From Betaproteobacteria bacterium (lineage in GTDB: Bacteria > Pseudomonadota > Gammaproteobacteria > Burkholderiales > Eutrophovitaceae), in NCBI GenBank assembly GCA_009886305.1, contig QXZO01000133.1:1-11651 (forward strand): a stretch of 11,651 nt of DNA. The letters are read 5' to 3'. Of this stretch, positions 6,444-11,651 are shown one piece after another. The translations under genes were made by a program, and so were the position numbers. Within the stretch, counting starts at the first letter, position 1; each line of letters opens with the position of its first letter. The notes under the pieces were generated by a model that had not been told where the DNA came from, ran no database searches, and saw only the letters and a program-made list of their open reading frames with translations.

Positions 6444-7628
6444 GTGGTTTGCAAGCCTATGTTTATTGCCTCCTTATTGGTCACCTTAGCTGTTCAAATC
6501 CAAGCTTCTTTAGTGGTTTTTACACCACCAATCCTGGCGCCTGTAGCCCAAGGTGATGTAGGTTTAAATGCGGCCGCAGTGGGCCTTATAATCGCTTTAA
6601 TTTACTTGTCTTCGGTCCCATCAGCGTTGTTTTCTGGAATATTGATTAGTCGTCTGGGTGCGATTCGGGTCAGTCAATTATGTGTATTGTGTGCGTCGCT
6701 CGGTATCGTATTCATGGCGACGGGGCATGTTCTCTTAATTATATTGGGCGCCTTAGTTGTGGGATTGGGATATGGCGCGGTAACGCCATCGTCGTCTACA
6801 ATTTTGGCGGATCAGGCTCCCACTAACATGCGCTCCTTGGTATTCTCGATAAAGCAGACAGGCGTTCCGATAGGTGGGGCTATCGCAGGAGCACTTGTCC
6901 CATATCTGATGTACTCGTTTGGATGGAAAGAATCAGCTATTATTATTGGGTTGATTGGTGTAGTTGTCATTCTATTGGCACAAGTCATTCAAAAGAAAGT
7001 TGATCGAAAACCTGTAAGTGCTCCAAGTGAAATGCGCTCATTGAATTTGCTCGAACCTCTAAGGCTCGTATTTTCACATAAGAAGTTGCGAGAGCTTGCC
7101 ATATCCTCGTTTGCATTTTCCGGTATGCAGATGAGTCTGGGTTCTTATCTGGTTGTTATGTTGACGGAGCAAGCGCAGCTTACGGTATCTGTAGCTGGTT
7201 CGGCTCTCGCAATCGCTATGGTCGCTGGTGCTATTGCGCGATTATTTTGGGCACTTCTTGCTGATTATGGTTTTTCGCCTCGCTCCGTCTTGGGTTTCCT
7301 TGGACTGTTGATGGGTGTCTCAGCAGGAGCTATATGTCTCGTTCACCCAACTTTCCCTATTATGTTGATTTACGTTTTTTCTTTCTTCTTTGGCGCCTCT
7401 GCTGTTGGATGGAATGGAATTTATATAGCCGAGGTAGCCAGAATTGCGCCAACCGGTCGAGCTGGTGCTGCTACTGGAGCTTCCCTTGCAATGACTTATT
7501 CTGGTGTTGTGTTTCTACCTACTTTTTTTTGGTTGATCCACTTAGTTACTGAAAGTTACGTCTGGGGGTTCTTAGCCTTGGGAACGCTCACCATTTGGCG
7601 GGGCCTATTGTTTTTTAGTAAAACTTAG
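6444..7628 (+). CDS. Major facilitator superfamily (MFS) transporter
   Basis: Inner-membrane secondary transporter of the major facilitator superfamily; the substrate is not recognisable. 394 residues with about 12 hydrophobic helices, the normal MFS layout. Helix 1 contains VQIQASLVVFTPPILAP. The loop between helices 2 and 3 has the degenerate motif A GILISRLGAIRV (65-76). Helix 5 carries the Gly-rich SIKQTGVPIGGAIAGA (135-150). A basic central loop (about 184-215) divides the halves, and the second half has WNGIYIAEVARIAPTGRAG, typical of CynX/YbfB-like members. The start is uncertain: a TAA ends at 6443, so only GTG 6444 or ATG 6459 is possible, and neither has a good ribosome site (AGTGG at 6443-6447 is 11 bases from the ATG). 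It is 58 bases after metY and could be read through from it; export or uptake of a sulfur or amino acid compound is only a guess. Confidence 0.88.
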   Translation: MVCKPMFIASLLVTLAVQIQASLVVFTPPILAPVAQGDVGLNAAAVGLIIALIYLSSVPSALFSGILISRLGAIRVSQLCVLCASLGIVFMATGHVLLIILGALVVGLGYGAVTPSSSTILADQAPTNMRSLVFSIKQTGVPIGGAIAGALVPYLMYSFGWKESAIIIGLIGVVVILLAQVIQKKVDRKPVSAPSEMRSLNLLEPLRLVFSHKKLRELAISSFAFSGMQMSLGSYLVVMLTEQAQLTVSVAGSALAIAMVAGAIARLFWALLADYGFSPRSVLGFLGLLMGVSAGAICLVHPTFPIMLIYVFSFFFGASAVGWNGIYIAEVARIAPTGRAGAATGASLAMTYSGVVFLPTFFWLIHLVTESYVWGFLALGTLTIWRGLLFFSKT

Positions 7629-7655
7629 AGACGATAAAGCTTCCTGAGCACGGGC

Positions 7656-8522
7656 TTAATCCACAAAATATTCTATAGCGGCAGCAAGTTTTTTGGGTTG
7701 TACATGGTGCATCATGTGTGATGAATCAGTTATGGTTTGCTCACTTAGGTTTTGGTAATTTGACCTGTATTCGTTAATGGTGTCGTAGTCATCCTTCATG
7801 AACTTACGTAGCCAGCCACTATCACTGTGTAGCCACAAAGTTGGGCACGTAATCCGCTTCCAAAAAAAAGATGCCTCTGTTGAACGATAAAGAATTGGAT
7901 TGATCATTTTGTGTTTTGGATCTGCTCTGAGTTTAAATTCGCCATTAGGTTGTTCCATAGCCCAATGCTGCGCGAGAAATAATGCCTGAGGATGAGTTAA
8001 TGCAGGTGTGTTCGTAATGAGTCTTTGAGCCACCTCGTTAAGCGATTTATATGGTTTTAAAGTGGGCTTTACATGCTTTTGGCCTAACCACTTCTTAAGA
8101 TGGTCTGGTGCGTCACTCGCGTCTCTTGGCGGCATGCCAAAACCCTCAGCCAAAATTAGTTTGTTAACTTTTTCGGGGAAAACGCCCGTATATAAGCCTG
8201 CGATATTTCCACCCATACTGTGACCAAACAGATTGATTTCTTTGTCTTTTGAAAAGGTATTAATGATCTCTGATAGATCTGCTACGTAATCCGGAAACCA
8301 ATAGCCGGATGGCGACCATTCTGTTAGTCCAAACCCACGCCAATCAGGGGCGATGATGAACCAGTTCTTGTTAAGCTCATTTACAACAAATTCAAAAGAG
8401 GCGGACATGTCCATCCATCCGTGCATGAGATATAAATGTCTTTCAGTGGTATTACCCCAAGTTCTAACGTGATATTTGAGTCCGTTTAAATCTAAAAATT
8501 GACTTCTTGATGCTGATTGCAC
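7656..8522 (-). CDS. Alpha/beta-fold hydrolase (serine hydrolase-like)
   Basis: Cytoplasmic hydrolase of the alpha/beta fold; the substrate is unknown, probably a small ester or similar. 288 residues, normal for the single-domain family. Seen: the oxyanion-hole HG in LYLMHGWMDMS (31-40), APDWRGFGLTEW (58-69), nucleophile elbow GHSMGG with Ser102, LILAEGFGMPP (122-132) leading into a helical cap, Asp234 in LWLHSDSGW as likely acid, and His269 in DSSHMMHH as likely base. The catalytic set therefore looks complete. The order resembles the SERHL (serine hydrolase-like) group. Translation begins at GTG (8522-8520), supported by AAGG (minus strand, 8533-8530) seven bases upstream. It converges on the MFS gene with a 27-base gap and diverges from dnaE. 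No signal peptide is seen. Confidence 0.9.
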   Translation of the reverse strand: MQSASRSQFLDLNGLKYHVRTWGNTTERHLYLMHGWMDMSASFEFVVNELNKNWFIIAPDWRGFGLTEWSPSGYWFPDYVADLSEIINTFSKDKEINLFGHSMGGNIAGLYTGVFPEKVNKLILAEGFGMPPRDASDAPDHLKKWLGQKHVKPTLKPYKSLNEVAQRLITNTPALTHPQALFLAQHWAMEQPNGEFKLRADPKHKMINPILYRSTEASFFWKRITCPTLWLHSDSGWLRKFMKDDYDTINEYRSNYQNLSEQTITDSSHMMHHVQPKKLAAAIEYFVD

Positions 8523-8610
8523 AGTTCCACCTTAAATCGGTTAATAAATATTTAGTATAGACACCCTCAATGGTTGGATATCTAACTGGCTGTCATCGTA
8601 CAATAAAGAC
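8523..8610. promoter_or_regulatory. Divergent promoter region between hydrolase gene and dnaE
   Basis: This 88-base gap must drive both flanking genes. On the minus strand TATACT (8559-8554) matches five of six -10 bases and would start transcription around 8547, leaving a short leader with the AAGG site; no good -35 was found for it. On the plus strand TACAAT (8599-8604) matches five of six and ends six bases before the dnaE ATG; TTGGAT (8574-8579) is a poor -35 with a 19-base spacer. The 8541-8560 stretch is very AT-rich. Confidence 0.4.
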
Positions 8611-11600
8611 ATGACTGATTCTCATTTTGTGCATTTAAGAACACATAGCGAATATTCGATTACCCAAGGTATGGTTCGAATTCCTGAGCTATGTGACCGC
8701 GCTGTTGAGTACGGTATGCCATCACTTGCGCTCACAGATTTGGATAATTTGTTTGGCGTTGTTAAGTTTTATAGTGCCGCTCGTAAGCGCGGACTTAAGC
8801 CAATTATAGGTTGCGACGTTTCGATCCATGCACCAAACAGGAAAGCTCCCGTTCGCTTGTTACTCCTAGTTCAAAATACGGAAGGCTATTTAAAACTCAG
8901 CCGTTGGTTGACCCGCGCCTATGTTGGTGAAGAGCGTGGAATGAGAGCCGCTATTCACAGCGACTGGATTAAGTCTGACGGGTCACAGGGATTGATTGCC
9001 TTGTCAGGTTGGAAGGATGGCGATATCGAACAGTCCTTGATGGACGATGATGTGCGAGAGGCTACAAAAAAAGCTGGATATTGGAGCGATCTTTTCAAGG
9101 GACGTTTTTATCTTGAAATACAAAGATCTAACCGAGAGGGGGGCAGGGCATTGGAGTCGAGCATGTTGCGGCTCGCAGAACAAGAACAAATACCAGTTGT
9201 AGCAACTCATCCGGTGGAGTTTTTAGCACCGACAGAATTTATGGCGCATGAGGCGCGCTACTGTATCGCGGAGGGGCTTTTGCTTGCGGATCAGAACAGG
9301 TCTCGCCCTTTTAATGAGGAGCAGTATTTTAAGTCTAAAACCCAAATGCAGGATTTGTTTTCGGATTTGCCCGAGGTCATAAAGAATACTGTTGAAATTG
9401 CCAAACGGTGTTCATTAGAATTTGAGTTAGGTAATCCTCAATTACCAAACTTCCCAACACCCCCAGGTATGTCGCTTGAACAATTTTTGGCACAGGAGTC
9501 TTCAATTGGGCTCGATAAGCGAATGGCTCAGTTAGGTCCTGTCGATAGTGATTTAACGGCCGCAAGTGAGGTCTATCGAGAGCGTTTAAAGTTTGAGATA
9601 GATACGATTGTTGATATGGGTTTCGCAGGGTACTTCTTGATCGTCGCTGACTTCATTAATTGGGCTAAAGATAATGAAGTGCCTGTTGGCCCTGGTCGCG
9701 GATCGGGGGCGGGCTCCTTAGTTGCCTTTTCTTTAGGCATCACTGATTTAGACCCCATCCAATACAATCTTCTGTTTGAGCGGTTTTTAAATCCAGAACG
9801 AGTATCAATGCCTGATTTTGATATCGACTTTTGTCAGGATGGTAGAGATCGAGTCATTGATTATGTTCGTGAGAAATATGGAACGGATTCTGTATCTCAA
9901 ATCGTAACTTTTGGAACGATGGCAGCTAAGGCTGTTGTAAGAGATGTCGCGCGTGTCATGGAGTGGAGTTATGGTCGCGCAGATGAGCTGGCTAAGTTGA
10001 TACCATTTCAGCCCGGAAAGCTGATTACGTTAGATTTAGCTCGTGAAATGGAACCTCGATTAAAAGAGAAAGAAGATTCCGACGAAGAGACGCGCGAACT
10101 CCTGGTGTTAGCAAGGCAGCTGGAAGGAGTTACCCGGAACGTAGGGATGCATGCTGGTGGCGTTTTAATTGCACCGTCTGCGCTCAGCGATTTTTGTCCG
10201 TTGTATTCGGCAGATGGATCGCATAGCGTTATTTCGCAACTGGACAAAGATGATGTGGAGCATATTGGCTTAGTTAAATTTGATTTTCTTGGCTTAACCA
10301 CTTTAACCGTTATTGACTGGACGCTTAAATTCATTAGGAGATTAGATCCCGAAAAAATTATTGATCTTGCAACGTTGCCACTGGATGACCCTTTGTCTTA
10401 TCGAATATTTTCTAGTGGAAATACAGCAGCTGTATTCCAGTTTGAGTCCCGAGGAATGAGAGATTTGATTGAAAGAGCGCAACCAGATAGGTTTGAGGAT
10501 ATTGTTGCTTTAGTCGCCCTTTTTAGGCCGGGTCCGATGGATCTTATTCCTGATTTTGTTGAACGTAAGCATGGTCGCCAACAGGTGAACTTCCCAGACG
10601 AGCGCGTCAAAGCGATCTTGGAGGAGACTTATGGAATTATGGTCTATCAAGAACAAGTAATGCAGATGGCTCAAATTATTGGGGGATACTCCCTCGGAGG
10701 AGCGGATCTTTTACGGCGAGCCATGGGCAAGAAAAAGCCAGAAGAAATGGCTCAGCATCGTCAGATTTTTCTTGAGGGATCGAAAAATAACGGGTTGACC
10801 GAAACCAAGTCAAATGAAATTTTTGACTTGATGGAAAAATTTGCAGGTTATGGCTTTAATAAGTCACATGCTGCAGCCTACGCTTTAATAGCGTATCAAA
10901 CCGCTTGGTTTAAGTGTCATCATATATCTGCATTTATGGCGGCAAATATGTCGGCATCTATGGATGACACAGATCGAATTCAACATCTTTATGTGGACTG
11001 TACTAAGAATAATGTAAAGCTTTTGCCTCCAGATATTCATGAGTCTGAGTATCGTTTTTTCCCAGTCTCTGACTCTCAGGTTCGATATGGATTAGGGGGA
11101 ATTAGAGGCACGGGAGAGGCAGCTATCGAGCATATTCTCCATGTTCGGTCGCAAGGTACATTTACGAGCTTTTTTGATTTTTGTTGTCGTATTGACAGAC
11201 ATATTGTTAATAAGCGCAGTATCGAATCGTTAGTGAAAGCTGGAGCTTTCGATGCGTTAGACGACAACCGTGCACGCCTTCTTGCCTCAGTTACTTCAGC
11301 GACGATGGCGGCTGAGCAACAGGAGCGCGATCTTTCTCAAAGGAGTTTATTTGATGATGATGCCATATCCGTGTCGGATGTGGCGATTACAGAAGCACGT
11401 GCCTGGGCGGATTACGAGCAACTACAGCATGAAAAGGTGGCTTTAGGCTTCTATTACAGCGGCCACCCCTTTAAAAGTTTTGAGAAAGAGCTGTCGTTAG
11501 TCGCATCCACCCGTTTAAACGCTGTTTCTATTCCTGCTCCGGAGGAGGGGATTCGCCAAACGTTACTGGCTGGAGTAGTTGATTCGGCTAGAATACAAAA

Positions 11601-11651
11601 AACGAATAATGGAAGGATGATGATTGTGGCTATATCGGACGGATATGGCTC
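8611..11651 (+). CDS. dnaE: DNA polymerase III alpha subunit (3'-truncated)
   Basis: Catalytic subunit of the replicative polymerase holoenzyme. 1013 codons are open to the window edge, of about 1160 in E. coli. The PHP domain starts with HLRTHSEYS (8-16); Arg10 and Leu/Asp replacements elsewhere break the metal site, as in E. coli, so proofreading should rest on a separate DnaQ. The polymerase core has GPGRGSGAGS (360-369), PDFDIDF with catalytic Asp404 and Asp406, and KFDFLG with Asp558, each exactly three beyond E. coli numbering. RPGPMD (639-644) and YQEQVMQMA (from 679) follow, then a helix-hairpin-helix region near 826-850, the beta-clamp binding QRSLF (910-914), and the start of the OB fold from about 981. 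The ATG fits the E. coli N-terminus but lacks a clear ribosome site. It is not preceded by rnhB/lpxB, unlike E. coli. Confidence 0.97.
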   Translation, partial: MTDSHFVHLRTHSEYSITQGMVRIPELCDRAVEYGMPSLALTDLDNLFGVVKFYSAARKRGLKPIIGCDVSIHAPNRKAPVRLLLLVQNTEGYLKLSRWLTRAYVGEERGMRAAIHSDWIKSDGSQGLIALSGWKDGDIEQSLMDDDVREATKKAGYWSDLFKGRFYLEIQRSNREGGRALESSMLRLAEQEQIPVVATHPVEFLAPTEFMAHEARYCIAEGLLLADQNRSRPFNEEQYFKSKTQMQDLFSDLPEVIKNTVEIAKRCSLEFELGNPQLPNFPTPPGMSLEQFLAQESSIGLDKRMAQLGPVDSDLTAASEVYRERLKFEIDTIVDMGFAGYFLIVADFINWAKDNEVPVGPGRGSGAGSLVAFSLGITDLDPIQYNLLFERFLNPERVSMPDFDIDFCQDGRDRVIDYVREKYGTDSVSQIVTFGTMAAKAVVRDVARVMEWSYGRADELAKLIPFQPGKLITLDLAREMEPRLKEKEDSDEETRELLVLARQLEGVTRNVGMHAGGVLIAPSALSDFCPLYSADGSHSVISQLDKDDVEHIGLVKFDFLGLTTLTVIDWTLKFIRRLDPEKIIDLATLPLDDPLSYRIFSSGNTAAVFQFESRGMRDLIERAQPDRFEDIVALVALFRPGPMDLIPDFVERKHGRQQVNFPDERVKAILEETYGIMVYQEQVMQMAQIIGGYSLGGADLLRRAMGKKKPEEMAQHRQIFLEGSKNNGLTETKSNEIFDLMEKFAGYGFNKSHAAAYALIAYQTAWFKCHHISAFMAANMSASMDDTDRIQHLYVDCTKNNVKLLPPDIHESEYRFFPVSDSQVRYGLGGIRGTGEAAIEHILHVRSQGTFTSFFDFCCRIDRHIVNKRSIESLVKAGAFDALDDNRARLLASVTSATMAAEQQERDLSQRSLFDDDAISVSDVAITEARAWADYEQLQHEKVALGFYYSGHPFKSFEKELSLVASTRLNAVSIPAPEEGIRQTLLAGVVDSARIQKTNNGRMMIVAISDGYG

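Noticed and set aside
7629..7660. Bidirectional terminator between the convergent MFS and hydrolase genes
   Set aside because: AAGC/GCTT arms exist, but with a 13-base loop, few pairs and no proper T-run on either strand.
8618..8660. Active PHP exonuclease in DnaE
   Set aside because: The first metal motif reads HLRTH rather than HLHxH, and later metal residues are also replaced, as in the inactive E. coli domain.
9004..9767. Minus-strand open frames inside dnaE
   Set aside because: They are antisense to continuous, motif-rich dnaE coding sequence.

Overview
The window reads as an ordinary, gene-dense stretch of chromosome from a Gram-negative proteobacterium, most likely a free-living gammaproteobacterium, possibly marine. 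Four things point that way. The DnaE protein matches the E. coli type almost residue for residue in spacing: its catalytic aspartates fall at 404, 406 and 558, against 401, 403 and 555 in E. coli. There is a PagL-type outer-membrane lipid A deacylase. There is a TRAP dicarboxylate-type transporter. Base composition is moderate, roughly mid-40s percent GC by eye. The genus cannot be told from the sequence alone.

Layout. Positions 1-2941 hold a tripartite TRAP transporter on the plus strand: a 5'-truncated periplasmic binding protein (dctP), a small terminator-like hairpin, then the small (dctQ) and large (dctM) membrane subunits, which overlap by 4 bases. At 3003-3467 is a short secreted beta-barrel protein with the PagL catalytic signature. 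At 3559-4473 is a 3-hydroxyacyl-CoA dehydrogenase-family oxidoreductase starting at TTG. A weak terminator and a 22-base palindrome that overlaps possible promoter elements separate it from a likely two-gene unit: a YccU-type CoA-binding protein (4590-5072) and O-acetylhomoserine sulfhydrylase metY (5093-6385). A major facilitator transporter follows at 6444-7628. It converges on an alpha/beta hydrolase on the minus strand (7656-8522). An 88-base divergent intergenic region then leads into dnaE, the replicative DNA polymerase III alpha subunit (8611 to the window end). dnaE is open through its first 1013 codons and cut off in its OB-fold domain.

How the genes work together. The TRAP genes form one uptake system for a carboxylate, probably a 2-oxo or hydroxy acid by family resemblance. 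The CoA-binding protein and metY probably form a sulfur-assimilation unit that makes homocysteine or methionine. The remaining genes look like independent neighbours. No mobile element, CRISPR array, tRNA, rRNA or recognisable riboswitch was seen, and nothing amounts to a clearly new multi-gene system. The points most worth a second look are the palindrome over the possible promoter ahead of the CoA-binding/metY pair, the unusual cofactor-site residues of the dehydrogenase, the compact PagL homologue, and the dnaE start, which lacks a clear ribosome binding site.
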